Of a stretch of DNA of 64,000 nt, positions 33,715 through 45,443 are shown piece after piece. Source of the DNA: Morinoia aosen (lineage: Eukaryota > Arthropoda > Malacostraca > Amphipoda > Talitridae); assembly GCA_030386875.1 (NCBI GenBank), contig CM059558.1, forward strand, positions 14,493,428 through 14,557,427, read 5' to 3'. Position 1 is the first letter of the stretch. The number at the start of each line of letters is the position of its first letter. The translations under genes and the position numbers were made by a program. The notes below the pieces were generated by a model. The model ran no database searches, had not been told where the DNA came from, and saw only the letters and a program-made list of their open reading frames with translations.

Positions 33715-34500
33715 CACATGATAGAGAGCAAAGGCAGTACAATCATAAATCTAACTGTTGAATTCTTCCTAATATATTCCGCAATTTCACTGAATGAAAA
33801 TAAGCTTTGAAAAAATTCTGTAAGATACTTTTACGAAGTATGACGGCGCAGTAACAAAAACCCCAACAGGTAATTTAGAGCAGGATTTTTTCTAGAAATT
33901 AAATGTTTTTATCTAGAATTAGAGTCGCTATTTCTCCAATGCCACCAATCCCTTAAACATTTCCTAATACCTTTCCCATAATAAGACCTCAAATTCCTAT
34001 AAAACTTCATAGTACACCTAATCACTTAAAGACTCCCTAACACCTCAAATCCCTGTAACACTTCTTTATACCACCAATTTCCTACAGACCCACGAATGAC
34101 ATTAATTCTTTCAATCTTTCCTAATACCTCAAAGTCCTTTACCCCTCCCTAATACCACCAACTCATTTTACCCTCCCTAATACCACCGATCCCTTAAACC
34201 CTCCCTAATACCACTAATTAAAAACTCCTAAATACCGCTAATCCGTTTACTTCTCCCTAACGCCTTTAACCTATAGTAAGACTTCAAATTCCCAAAAATT
34301 CTTGTTAATACCACTAGCCTCCTGAAGCCTCCCTAATACCCTAAATCCCTTTAACGCTCCCCAATACTACTAATCTTTTTAACACTCCTTAACCCCTTTA
34401 ACATTCCCTAATCCCTTCAACACTCCCTAATCCCTTTAACACTCTCCCTTTAACACTCTCCCTTTAACACTCCCTAATCCATTTAACGCTCCCAATACCC
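33715..34500. repeat. Spacer leading into degenerate pyrimidine-rich repeat (CTCCCTAATACCACTAATCC)
   Basis: Segment 33715-33930 is unique. From about 33930 to 34500, loosely periodic units of roughly 25-45 bp share CCCTAATACC, CCTTTAAC and ACTCCCTAAT. These are old, drifted tandem copies. No gene is seen. Confidence 0.7.
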
Positions 34501-35154
34501 CCCACAAAACCACTAAAAACCCTTTACTGCCGCAGAATTACAGCCCATTTCTGCCACTGTCATGGCTGTATCCCGAAGAATCCTTGTCTCTGAGAAACCA
34601 ACATCTTTTTTAATGCCGGACCAAAATCTTTATTAATGCCGCAACGTCTTCATTAATGCTGCAACATCTTCATTAATGGTGAACCAACATCTTCATTAAT
34701 GCTGCAACATCTTCATTAATGCCGAGTTACTTTTATTCCAAGAGACAAACGGAAGGACTTAGACAAAGCAATAAAAATCTAGCGTTGGTTTAGCAGAGAC
34801 TAATGCCACGTTCGGGGTCGTAACACGCTTTCCCAGCGATATACAGGCTTTTAATTAAAGAATTCCTGCAATAAAAGCTCAAATTGAGGCCTGTAGTTAA
34901 ATAAAGCCTAAATAAAAGCCGAAATTAAGGCCTGTAGTTCTGAGACAATAATTGCTTGATTGCTGTCGTTACGGAACTTTAATGCGCCGGAGCAGATCTT
35001 CCTCCAGTGACGGCCGTTGTCGCCTCAAAACATCGAGGTGATGGCGCTGTAGAATGCTTTATGGGTCTGTTTCTACCCTGCGTACACGCGCTCGTGTACG
35101 TACGTGCCTGCCTTCTTTCTGCGTACACGCCACCGTGTATGTGCGTATTTTCTG
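34501..35154. other. Unique spacer with two small tandem repeats
   Basis: At 34596-34722 about six units of ACATCTTCATTAATGCTGCA (19-24 bp) occur. At 34865-34940 a roughly 47-bp unit is doubled (AAATTGAGGCCTGTAGTT and AAATTAAGGCCTGTAGTT). The rest is unique, and 34980-35150 is CpG-containing. No gene is recognised. Confidence 0.6.
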
Positions 35155-35450
35155 CTCTTCTACGCACATGTACGTCACACGGGGCGTGTAGCATGTACGT
35201 TACTAGCACATGTACGTCGCACGTGTACGTCCCACGGGGCGTGTAGCTGGCATGTACATTACTAGCACATGTACGTCACACGGAGGCGTGTAGCTGGCAT
35301 GTACATTACTAGCACATGTACGACACACGGGGCGTGTAGCTGGCATGTACGTTACTAGCACATGTACGTCACACGGAGGCGTGTAACTGACATGTACGTT
35401 ACTAGCACATGTACGACACACGGGGCGTGTAGCTGGCATGTACGTTACAC
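35155..35450. repeat. 46-48-bp minisatellite, about 6 copies
   Basis: The unit joins GGCATGTACGTTACTAGCAC and ATGTACGTCACACGG, then GGCGTGTAGCT. ACTAGCAC lies at 35202, 35261, 35308, 35354 and 35401. The unit is rich in self-complementary words (ACATGT, GTAC, TACGT). Diverged remnants continue to about 35560. Confidence 0.95.
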
Positions 35451-35582
35451 GTTCGTCGCTTCATACGTACGTCAAATGTGCCGTGTAGCTGACGTGTACA
35501 TCACAAGTGACGTTTAATTGATTAGTACGTCACACATTGCGCGTGTGTAGCTGCCACGTGTGAGGTATATTTCGTGTATGCA

Positions 35583-36145
35583 GTGTAAGGTGGGTAAGTG
35601 TACGAAGTATGTGTACAGTGTGTGTGTCTACACCATGATGTTGAGACGTATGTGTATACGACGTATGTGTACAGTGTGTGTGTCTACACCATGATGTTGA
35701 GACGTATGTGTATACGACGTATGTGTACAGTGTGTGTGTCTACACCATGATGTTGAGACGTATGTGTATACGACGTATGTGTACAGTGTGTGTGTCTACA
35801 CCATGATGTTGAGACGTATGTGTATACGACGTATGTGTACAGTGTGTGTGTCTACACCATGATGTTGAGACGTATGTGCATACGATGTATGTGTACAGTG
35901 TGTGTGTCTACACCATGATGTTGAGACGTATGTGTATACGATGTATGTGTACAGTGTGTGTGTCTACACCATGATGTTGAGACGTATGTGCATACGATGT
36001 ACGTGTACAGTGTGTGTGTCTACACCATGATGTTGAGACGTATGTGTATACGATGTATGTGTACAGTGTGTGTGTCTACACCATGATGTTGAGACGTATG
36101 TGTATACGATGTATGTGTACAGTGTGTGCGTCAACATTATGATGT
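35583..36145. repeat. 56-bp minisatellite, about 10 copies
   Basis: The unit joins GTTGAGACGTATGTGTATAC, GACGTATGTGTACAGTGTGT and GTGTCTACACCATGAT. CACCATGATG repeats at exactly 56-bp spacing (35631, 35687). GACGTATG in the left half is replaced by GATGTATG in the right half, which marks two homogenised blocks. Confidence 0.97.
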
Positions 36146-37289
36146 TAACATATTCGGTTGTAAAATCTGTCAATACGATCATGAAGTAGAGTTTGCTATG
36201 TATTTGATACGTTTTTTCCTGGGTATATAATTCTTTGGCAAAATATGTTCATCTGTTGAGGAAATGGGGCTTCTGTGCCTCGTTCGCAGCATTTAAATAT
36301 AATCATCTACATTATTTGCGTTATTTTTGAACAACAAGCAAATGTTGCATTATATTTAAACGTTCTTCGAAGACCTCAAATAATTTTTAAACTTCTGTTA
36401 AAGACAAACGCTCGCACCTTGAGGGAGTAGGGCGTATATATGAAAGTATATATGAAACTATATATGAAAGTATATATGAAAGTATATATGAAAGTATATT
36501 TGAAAATGCGTATAAAGGGCAAGCCAAAAGAATTGGATTTTAACTTTAGAACTTTGTTTCCGTGTTAACCTTCGCATGTAAGATTGCTGCACTCATTTTT
36601 TGTCCGGCTAAGACTCAAATTTGCATTTATTGAAAAATAAATTCGTTTTTTTTAGTATTTACAGAAAGACCATTACTGTTGCACACCCCATCAAGTTTGT
36701 CTGCTGCGTCTGGAAGCGAGAATCGAATCTTCACTAAACAGACTTAGAATAAAATACAACCGAATAAAACCAAGTAAAAAGTAGAACAGAATAGAACAGA
36801 ACGGAACAAAACAGAGCAGAGCAGAGTAACGATAAACATAGCAGAGTTCAATATAAATAAAATGATAAAATGAAAAAAAATAAAAATAAAACAGTTCAAT
36901 ATTCAACACTATTCAAGCAAACTAAATACAAAAATAGCGGAGCAAAGCAAAATATAACACGATATTAATGGACACTAACAAATCAAGATTCCGACACTCA
37001 AGTTGCGGCCCGAGGATTATTAATTTTTATTAATTATTATTAGTATTATTAATGTATATTAAAATATAATAATCACGCACAGGCAACAACACAGAAACAT
37101 TAGGAAAATAACAATTATCACGTTTCAGTTATTGTCGTTAACATTTATCAAGCACTGGCTTCAACACATTTATTTCAACGCAAAAAGGTTTTGTGTCATG
37201 TCTGTGATCCAGATGACTTAATTTTTTTTTCACATCAACACTAATATTGTAGCTCAATAAATTTGTTTATTGGATTGTTTGATAATTTT
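36146..37289. other. AT-rich unique spacer; no gene supported
   Basis: This contains a 12-bp repeat (GTATATATGAAA) at 36436-36504 and irregular AGAACAGA words at 36785-36830. TTATTAATT-rich sequence lies near 37020. A 72-codon minus frame (36691-36909) is Phe/Tyr-rich from A/T bias. Confidence 0.55.
36436..36504. repeat. 12-bp repeat (GTATATATGAAA), about 6 copies
   Basis: Direct copies with single changes (CTATATATGAAA, GTATATTTGAAA). Confidence 0.93.
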
Positions 37290-37945
37290 CAATTTTTAAT
37301 TTTCAATTATTGATTTTTAATTTTGAATTTTGAATTTTAATTTTTAATTTTTAATTTTTAATTTTTAATTTTTAATTTTTAATTTTTAATTTTAATTTTT
37401 AATTTTTAATTTTTAATTTTTAATTTTTAATTTTTTATTTTTAATATTTTATTTTAATTTTTAATTTTTAATTTTTAATTTTTAACTTTTAATTTTTAAT
37501 TTTTAATTTTTAATTTTTAATTTTTAATTTTTAATTTTCAATTTTTAATTTTTAATTTTTAACTTTAATTATTAATTTCTAATTTTTAATTTTTAATTTT
37601 AATTTTTAATTTTTAATTTTTAATTTTTAATTTTTAATTTTTAATTTTTAATTTCTAATTTCTAATTTTTAATTTTTAATTTTTGATTTCTAATTTTTAA
37701 TTTTTAATTTTTAATTTTTAATCTTAATTCTTAATTTTCAATTTTTAATTTTAATTTTTAATTTTTAATTTTTAATTTTTAATTTTAATTTTTATTTTTT
37801 AATTTTTAATTTTTAATTTTTAATTTTTAATTTTTAATTTTTAATTTTTAATTTTTAATTTTTAATTTTTAATTTTTAATTTTTAATTTTTAATTTTTAA
37901 TTTTTAATCTTAATTCTTAATTTTCAATTTCTAATTTGTAATTTA
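37290..37945. repeat. 7-bp microsatellite (AATTTTT)n, about 650 bp
   Basis: About 90 units, with slips to AATTTT, AATTTC and AATCTT. It is nearly pure A/T. Asymmetric T-rich versus A-rich strands and very low melting point may make it a DNA-unwinding segment. Such tracts also mark slippage. Confidence 0.97.
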
Positions 37946-38369
37946 TTTTATTTTATTTGAACGGGGCTTTATTAAGAATGTATTCTTAAAAAAATTTGCA
38001 TAGGGTAAAAACCAGCAAAATGATGTAAAATAAACTTGAAGCTTCGACAAGATCTGCATTGGAGACCTCAACGCATCTTAAGTAGCGATCTTTTATTGTT
38101 CGTGAGACGCTGTTTCTGTGTTGCTGAACGGAGTTTTTAAATTATGTTATTGTTATATTTTAGTGGGTATGGTTTAGTTTTTAAAATTGCACAATAACGT
38201 TAAAAACTAAATTGTTCTTTTTGTTTAAATTGTTTAAAATTGTAAAAATGACTTGAGGCTTCGGCTGGAGACTTCAACGCATTTTAAGCAGTGATCTTTT
38301 ATTCGTTGTGCGGCAGCGTGGGAGACTTGCAGTGTTGGTGGTTGTTGTGATGATAAAAGGAGTTATTAA
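37946..38369. repeat. Two-copy imperfect duplication (about 216 bp apart)
   Basis: AAACTTGAAGCTTCG...GGAGACCTCAACGCATCTTA followed by GATCTTTTATT (38032-38100) is matched by GACTTGAGGCTTCGG, GGAGACTTCAACGCATTTTA and GATCTTTTATT (38248-38314). No coding frame is supported. Confidence 0.65.
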
Positions 38370-38575
38370 CACGTTAATCGCCTTGTGCCCCACCGGTGGT
38401 ACACGGAGGGAATTTCCACAATGCTGCTGACCGACCAGTAGTCACAAACTCAATTTTCATGAATACTTAATCAAAGCTAAATGAGGGCACGACCTAGTTA
38501 GCGTTTGCTACTTTAAATATTACTTACTAAAATTGACTTTAAATTTGGTTTGAATATTTAATTCTAGTTTAACAC
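38370..38575 (+). mobile_element. Solo piggyBac-like terminus (TTAA-flanked)
   Basis: TTAA at 38366-38369 is followed by CACGTTAATCGCC and CCCCACCGGTGGTACACGGA. The next about 200 bp, including ATGCTGCTGACCGACCAGTA and GTCACAAACTCAATTTTCAT, match the inverted ends at 59973-60184 and 62413-62626. TTAA targets and termini starting CAC/CCC are known for piggyBac-type transposons. Assignment rests on this and on resemblance, because no transposase is present. The other end is not found, so this is a lone end or truncated copy. Confidence 0.6.
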
Positions 38576-39230
38576 ATGGTGGTTAACTTGTCAAGTTGTG
38601 TTGTTTATAAACTTTGGTTGTTATCATAAGGTCTTTGTTCTGAAGAATTGTCCGCGAACAAAGGCATTAAATTGTGTTATCTCTATTCTTCGATCTTGGT
38701 GCTTTTGTTCTGAAAAATTGTCCGTGAACGGAGGTATAATATTATGTTATTTTTATATTATGTCATTTAATGCTGCTTTTGTTCTGAAAAATTGTCCGTG
38801 AACGGAGCCGTTTAATTTTGTCATTTTTTTTCATTCGTTATTTAGTTGCTTTTATTTTGGAAAATTACCTAGAATGATTGCTTTGAACTTTATCATTTTT
38901 CCGAAAATAGTCGTTATCATGATGCCTTTGTTCCAATAAATTGCATTGGCAGTACATTTTGTAGCTGAAATAATTCCATTTGAAAATTAATTAATTTCTA
39001 TTAGATTTAGCGGTTATCATGCTTTCAGTTCGCATCAATTGTATATCTTCTCTGCTAATCCATAATTATTGTGTTTTCGCTTCAAATGAACTCATCCTTT
39101 GGACAAAAGATTGTTATAAATATCTTACTTAAAAACAAATATGAAACCTCGTGGAAAAGCTTTTCAAATGAGGCAGACTTACGCTTCTTTTAAATAGCCA
39201 AGACTATCCATTTAACTAAAACATTTGTAT
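38576..39230. repeat. Degenerate about 72-bp repeat plus unique AT-rich sequence
   Basis: GTTCTGAA(A/G)AATTGTCCG(C/T)GAAC occurs at about 38637, 38707 and 38781, with TTATGTTAT/TGTGTTAT sequence between. More decayed relatives run to about 38960. Beyond that the sequence is unique. No gene is seen. Confidence 0.75.
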
Positions 39231-39410
39231 TTTTAGCTGCCCAATACGCTGAAATCAACGATGATTCGCCAAAAAAACACAGGAATATGGAGCAAAGAAC
39301 AGCGTACCCAACAGTGCCTTTTAATATAAATATTCTTCATAGTCACATTTAGTTGCGATGCTTTTAAAAACATGGAAATCACTAGATGACCGCTACATAG
39401 ACATTTCCGC
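39231..39410. other. Unique spacer upstream of CRE/CCAAT cluster
   Basis: A 100-codon minus frame (39233-39535) runs through here and the CRE repeats. It has a methionine start but no domain I recognise, and it overlaps a regulatory-looking repeat, so I do not call it a gene. Confidence 0.35.
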
Positions 39411-39414
39411 ATGA

Positions 39415-39570
39415 CATCCCGTGACGTCACTAGATTCCCGTAATATCCTAACCAATCATGAAGCAGGCACACCGTGACGTCACTGGAGTTCATGAATTCC
39501 TGACCAATCGCGACGCAGGCGCACCGTGACGTCACTGTAGCCCCGCAATATCCTAACCAATCGGGACACA
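39415..39570. promoter_or_regulatory. Three CRE + CCAAT modules in a 52-53-bp repeat
   Basis: Full palindromic CREs (TGACGTCA) lie at 39422-39429, 39475-39482 and 39527-39534. CCAAT boxes lie at 39452-39456, 39504-39508 and 39557-39561. Every CRE is followed about 22 bp later by a CCAAT box in the same direction. CREs bind bZIP factors of the CREB/ATF type and CCAAT binds NF-Y; the two are often paired in promoters. It could be a promoter or a chance minisatellite. No first exon can be identified. Confidence 0.5.
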
Positions 39571-39640
39571 GAACGCACTGCTAGGAATCTGCAACATCAC
39601 AATTTCAGTATTTTTTCCTTTAGACTTTACTTGGTAAGTC

Positions 39641-39843
39641 TGTACACCTGGTAGATGTGTACACCTGGTAGATCAGTACACCTGGTAGATCTTTACACCT
39701 GGTAGATGTGTACACCTGGTAGATGTGTACACCTGTTAGATCTGTACACCTGGTAGATCTGTACACCTGGTAGATGTGTACACCTGGTAGATGTGTACAC
39801 CTGGTAGATGTGTACACCTGGTAGATCTGTACACCTGGTAGAC
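39641..39843. repeat. 17-bp minisatellite (TGTACACCTGGTAGATC), 12 copies
   Basis: Units end GATG or GATC in mixed order, with ATCAG and ATCTT variants. CACCTG is an E-box. Three overlapping minus frames are open because the 17-bp unit lacks stops on that strand. Confidence 0.97.
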
Positions 39844-40245
39844 CATGTACGCGGGGTACTGGAGGCAACACCAGAACGGCTGAAGCAACAGGACACAGCG
39901 CGCCTGTTGACTGGTTTGGGTGTGGAATGTGGTGTACTCCACCTCTGTGGTGGTGTGACGTGGTGGTGTGGTGTGGTGGTGTCTATGTGGTGGCGTGTTT
40001 GTGTGGTATGAGGTAGTGTTGATGGTGGTGGTGGGAATGTATTGATAGTGGTAATGGTGTGTGTGGTATGGGGTAGTGTTGGTGGTGCAATAGGAATGGT
40101 TGAGGCGTTGCTTGTAATGATAATGGTGAAAGATCTTAGTACCGAGTGCCCCTCATATAGAGATTGGTGGTGGCAGTGGAAATTGTATTACGGTGTGTCT
40201 ATGGAGCTGCTATATGTACTGTAGATGTACTGCAAATTTCATAAA
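39844..40245. repeat. GTG-rich low-complexity tract and unique spacer
   Basis: GTGGTGTGGTGTGGTGGTGT-type sequence at 39925-40115 is loosely repeated (GGTATGAGGTAGTGTT and GGTATGGGGTAGTGTT). The sequence is unique before and after. No gene is seen. Confidence 0.7.
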
Positions 40246-41056
40246 ATGAAATTATCCGTAAATATTAAGATCTTTCCTATCAGTAGAGTGAAATATTACG
40301 ATCTTTCCTATCACTAGAGTTCTTTCCTATCACTAAAGTCAAATATTACAATCTTTCCTATCACTAGAATCAAATAATAAGATTTTTCCTATCATTAGAG
40401 TTCTTTCCTATCAATAGAGTCAAATATCAAGATCTTTCCTATCACTAGAATCAAATATTAAGACTTTTCCTATCATTATAGTTCTTTCCTATCAATAGAG
40501 TCAAATATCAAGATCTTTCCTATCACTAGAGTCAAATATCAAGATCTTTCCTATCACTAGAATCAAATATTAAGACTTTTCCTTTCATTATAGTTCTTTC
40601 CTATCAATAGAGTCAAATATCAAGATCTTTCCTCTCACTAGAGTCAAATATTAAGATCTTTCTCATCACTAGAGTCAAATATTAAGATCTTTCCTATAAC
40701 TAGAGTCAAATATTAAGATCTTTCTCATCACTAGAGTCAAATATTAAGATCTTTCTCATCACTAGAGTCAAATATAAAGATCTTTCCTCTCACTAGAGTC
40801 AAATATTAAGATCTTTCCTATCACTAAAGTCATATATAAAGATCTTTCCTATCACTAAAGTCAAATATAAAGATCTTTCCTATCACTAAAGTCATATATA
40901 AAGATCTTTCCTATCACTAAAGTCAAATATAAAGACATTTCCTATCACTAAAGTCAAATATAAAGATCTTTCCTATCACTGGAGTCAAATATAAAGATCT
41001 TTCCTATCACTAAAGTCAAATATTAAGATCTTTCCTATCTGTGTAGTTAGATATTA
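40246..41056. repeat. 31-bp minisatellite (AAGATCTTTCCTATCACTAG), about 26 copies
   Basis: The unit is AAGATCTTTCCTATCACTAG plus AGTCAAATATT. Deletion variants TTCTTTCCTATCAATAGAG and substitutions CTCATCAC, CTCTCAC and ATATAAAG occur in runs. GATATAAAG-type copies dominate the right half. Confidence 0.97.
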
Positions 41057-41494
<438 letters not shown>

Positions 41495-41734
41495 ATGCTG
41501 AATAAATGAATGAATTAACTGTTCAATTAGTTTTTAAATTAGTTATAGTCTTCAATACCTATCATTAACTTGATCCGTGATTTAACTTTGTGATCATCTC
41601 GAATGCAGGAAATTTCGAATAAAAATTTTCCTCCAATAAGAGCCCCACTTTCAAGTTTGTTCGAAAAGTTACTCCGCATGATCATTCTACGCTCATTACT
41701 CTCATGTCGTTGTCACAGCCTTAGAAAGTCTCTT
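41495..41734. other. Unique spacer
   Basis: AT-rich non-repetitive sequence. No feature is recognised. Confidence 0.5.
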
Positions 41735-41995
41735 TTTACGACAAATGTCAAATAAATAAATGTTGTCAATATTATTTAAAGACGAATGTCCAATAAATAA
41801 ATATCAACAAATATTATTTTACGACAAATGTCAAATAAATAAATATCGACAAATATTATTTTACGACAAATGTCCAATAAATGAATATCGACAAACATCA
41901 TTTGACGACAAATGTCCAATAAATGAAAATCGACAAACATTATTCACGACAAATGTCCAATAAATAAATAAATATTGACAAATATTATTTTAAGA
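41735..41995. repeat. 42-bp minisatellite, about 6 copies
   Basis: The unit joins ACGACAAATGTCCAATAAAT and AAATATCGACAAATATTATT. Small indels occur (AAATAAATAAATATTG). The AAATAAAT part is shared with the nearby (AAAT)n run. The 67-codon plus frame is repeat-derived. Confidence 0.93.
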
Positions 41996-42055
41996 CAGGT
42001 CTCCTTGCAGTAAGTTGTTTGTATTTTGTGCACGCGCCACATATCCATGGCAGCG

Positions 42056-44593
42056 TGTGGGGTCTGGTGTGGGGTCTGGTGTTATCTATGGGGTCTGGTG
42101 TGTGGTCTGGTGTTATCTATGGGGTCTGGTGTGGGGTCTGGTGTTATCTATGGGGCCTGGTGTGGGGTCTGGTGTTATCTATGGGGTCTGGTGTGGGGTC
42201 TGGTGTTATCCATGGGGTCTGGTGTGGGGTCTAGTGTTATCCATGGGGTCTGGTGTGGGGTCTGGTGTTATCTATGGGGTCTGGTGTGGGGTCTGGTGTT
42301 ATCTATGGGGTCTGGTGTGGGTCTGGTGTTATCTATGGGGCCTGGTGTGGGGTCTGGTGTTATCTATGGGGTCTGGTGTGGGGTCTGGTGTGGGGTCTGG
42401 TGTTATCCATGGGGTCTGGTGTGGGGTCTGCTGTTATCTATGGGGTCTGGTGTGGGGTCTGGTGTTATCTATGGGGTCTGGTGTGGGTCTGGTGTTATCT
42501 ATGGAGCCTGGTGTGGGGTCTGGTGTTATATATGGGGTCTGGTGTGGGTTTGGTGTTATCTATGGGGTCTGGTGTGGGTCTGGTGTTATCTATGGGGTCT
42601 GGTGAGGAGTCTGGTGTTATCTACGGGGTCTGTTGTGGGGTCTGGTGTTATCTACGGGGTCTGGTGTGGGTCTGGTGTTATCTATGGGGTCTGGTGTGGG
42701 GTCTGGTGTGGGTCTGGTGTTATCTATGGGGTCTAGTGTGGGTCTGGTGTTATCTATGGGGTCTGGTGTGGGGTCTGGTGTTATCTATGGGGACTGGTGT
42801 GGGGTCTGGTGTTATCTACGGGGTCTGGTGTGGGTCTGGTGTTATCTATGGGGTCTGGTGTGGGGTCTGGTGTTATCCATGGGGTCTGGTGTGGGGTCTG
42901 GTGTTATCTATGGGGTCTGGTGTGGGGTCTGGTGTTATCTATGGGGTCTGGTGTGGGTCTGGTGTTATCTATGGGGTCTGGTGAGGAGTCTGGTGTTATC
43001 TACGGGGTCTGTTGTGGGGTCTGGTGTTATCTACGGGGTCTGGTGTGGGTCTGGTGTTATCTATGGGGTCTGGTGTGGGGTCTGGTGTGGGTCTGGTGTT
43101 ATCTATGGGGTCTAGTGTGGGTCTGGTGTTATCTATGGGGTCTGGTGTGGGGTCTGGTGTTATCTATGGGGACTGGTGTGGGGTCTGGTGTTATCTACGG
43201 GGTCTGGTGTGGGTCTGGTGTTATCTATGGGGTCTGGTGTGGGGTCTGGTGTTATCCATGGGGTCTGGTGTGGGGTCTGGTGTTATCTATGGGGTCTGGT
43301 GTGGGGTCTGGTGTTATCTATGGGGTCTGGTGTGGGTCTGGTGTTATCTATGGGGCCTGGTGTGGGGTCTGGTGTTATATATGGGGTCTGGTGTGGGTCT
43401 GGTGTTGTCTATAAGGTCTGGTGTGGGTCTGGTGTTATCTATGGGGTCTGGTGAGGAGTCTGGTGTTATCTATGGGGTCTGGTGTGGGTCTGGTGTTATC
43501 TACGGGGTCTGGTGTGGGGTCTGGTGTTATCTACGGGGTCTGGTGTGGGTGTGGTGTTATCTATGGGGTCTGGTGTGGGGTCTGGTGTGGGTCTGGTGTT
43601 ATCAATGGGGTCTGGTGTTATCAATGGGGTCTGGTGTGGGGTCTGGTGTGGGTCTGGTGTTATCTATGGGGTCTGGTGTGAGGTCTGGTGTTATCTACGG
43701 GGTCTGGTGTGCGTCTGGTGTTATCTATGGGGTCTGGTTTGGGTCTGGTGTTATCTACGAGGTCTTGTGTGGGTCTGGTGTTATCTATGGGGTCTGGTGT
43801 GGGGTCTTGTGTTATCTACGGGGTCTGGTGTGGGTCTGGTGTTATCTATGGGGTCTGGTGTGGGGTCCGGTGTTATCTACGGGGTCTGGTGTGTGGTCTG
43901 GTGTTATCTACGGGGTCTGGTGTGGGGTCTGGTGTTATCTACGGGGTCTGGTGTGGGGTCTGGTGTTATCTGTGGGGTCTGGTGTGGGGTCTGGTGTTAT
44001 CTACGGGGTCTGGTGCGGGGTTTGGTGTTATCTACGGGGTCTGGTGCGGGGTCTGGTGTTATCTATGGGGTCTGGTGTGGGGTCTGGTGTTATCTACGGG
44101 GTATGGTGTGGGGTCTGGTGTTATCTGTGGGGTCTGGTGTGGGGTCTGGTGTTATCTGTGGGGTTTGGTGTGGGGTCTGGTGTTATCTGTGGGGTCTGGT
44201 GTGGGGTCTGGTGTTATCTGTGGGGTCTGGTGTGGGTCTGGTGTTATCTATGGGGCCTGGTGTGGGGTCTGATGTTATCTATGGGGTCTGGTGTGGGGTC
44301 TGGTGTTATCTATGGGGTCTGGTGTGGGGTCTGGTGTTATCTGTGGGGTCTGGTGTGGGGTCTGGTGTTATCCACGGTGTATGGTGTGGGGTCTGGTGTT
44401 ATCTGTGGGGTCTGGTGTGGGGTCTGGTGTTATCTGTGGGGTCTGGTGTGGGGTCTGGTGTTTTATGTGGGGTCTGGTGTTATCTGTGGGGTCTGGTGTG
44501 GGGTCTGGTGTTATCTGTGGGGTCTGGTGTGGGGTCTGGTGTTATCTGTGGGGTCTGGTGTGGGGTCTGGTGTTATCTGTGGGGTCTGGTGTT
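42056..44593. repeat. 31/30/43-bp G-rich minisatellite, about 80 copies
   Basis: The unit is GGGGTCTGGTGTGGGGTCTG plus GTGTTATCTAT. Shorter units read GTGTGGGTCTGG and longer ones double GTGGGGTCTG. CTATGG dominates the left, CTACGG the middle and CTGTGG the right (43970-44590). A block around 42600-42960 is repeated 379 bp downstream (GGTGAGGAGT at 42601 and 42980). Many G3-G4 runs on the plus strand make G-quadruplexes possible. Frames of up to 529 codons, Gly/Val/Trp/Cys-rich, are artefacts. Confidence 0.97.
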
Positions 44594-45210
44594 GGCTGTA
44601 ACATTTCATTTAATTTGTAATTAAATTTTCAGTGCGGAAAATTTTTTTGGATGCTTCCAGTGGAGGACTCCATTGAAATTTTGGGAGGGTCGTTCGGAAA
44701 ATTTTGTGACCATTTTTGAACTGCCCTCTCAAAGGCCTGTATTTTCCGGACTTGGACCCCACCAAAGTGTAAGAGGGTCGTGGACCCCACAGAAGTGTAA
44801 GAGGGTCAATCAGGATTTTTTTGAACAGCTGTTCACAGTTTATGGCAGGATTTAGAAGATTGTCTAATTATTATTTAATATCAACTAATTGTAAACAGCC
44901 ATAGAACTATGGCTGTTGGAACAGGAGAAACTACTTTGAACAGCCTGTTTATAGGCCTATAGACCCCACCGAAGTGTATGAGGGTCGATGAGGAAAACAT
45001 TTTCAGAACTGCCTTCTCAAAAGCCTATGTCTATGTCTTGGACCCAGATGGGGATTTTTCAGACAGCCTGTTTAAAAGCCTGATTTTTAGATAGCCTGTT
45101 CAAAGGCCTGTATTCTCCGGTCGTGGACCCCACAGAAGTGTATGAGGGTCGTGGACCCCACAGAAGTGTATGAGGGTCGTGGACCCCACACAAGTGTATG
45201 AGGGTCGTTC
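44594..45210. repeat. Composite repeat with 30-bp unit (GGTCGTGGACCCCACAGAAG)
   Basis: The unit GGTCGTGGACCCCACAGAAG plus TGTATGAGGG is present in three tandem copies at 45118-45207. There are two copies at about 44750-44810 (GTAAGAGGG) and one at about 44965. Around them a larger unit recurs (AACTGCCTTCTCAAA(A/G)GCCT, GCCTGTTTA(A/T)AGGCCT, GGCCTGTATT(T/C)TCCGG). This looks like a 170-200-bp repeat in which one 30-bp part was secondarily amplified. Confidence 0.8.
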
Positions 45211-45443
45211 GCTTGACGAGCCTGATTTGACCATGCACGTTCGCACATGCAAGAAGTATGAGCGGCATCTCGGTCAACAGATGGTCCAGAATTCCTCCAT
45301 CGTTGCCTCATCAGGTGTCTTCTTGGCGTCTCCACTTCCTTTTTTTCTGCTAATCCAGTCATGATCTGATCAGCAACTTTATTTGAGAGGTTACGCAACG
45401 TGATTGTTGCACGCAAAAAATTATGACCTACGAACCATGGCAA
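45211..45443 (-). other. Possible remnant coding fragment, unidentified
   Basis: The minus strand is open from a methionine at 45443 through normal-complexity sequence into the 30-bp repeat. The non-repeat part (about 78 residues) is charged, with Arg-rich and Cys-containing stretches, and does not look biased. I do not recognise a family. It may be a transposase or cellular-gene fragment, or a chance frame. Codons after about 45210 come from the repeat. Confidence 0.25.

Noticed and set aside
42015..44624. Gly/Val/Trp-rich frames resembling glycine-rich structural or silk proteins
   Set aside because: Multiple overlapping frames in a 31-bp G-rich array, with irregular phase changes and no unique termini.
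45087..45443. A 118-codon minus frame as a complete gene
   Set aside because: Its C-terminal third is the 30-bp repeat. The N-terminal part matches no family I can name, so it is kept only as a possible remnant.
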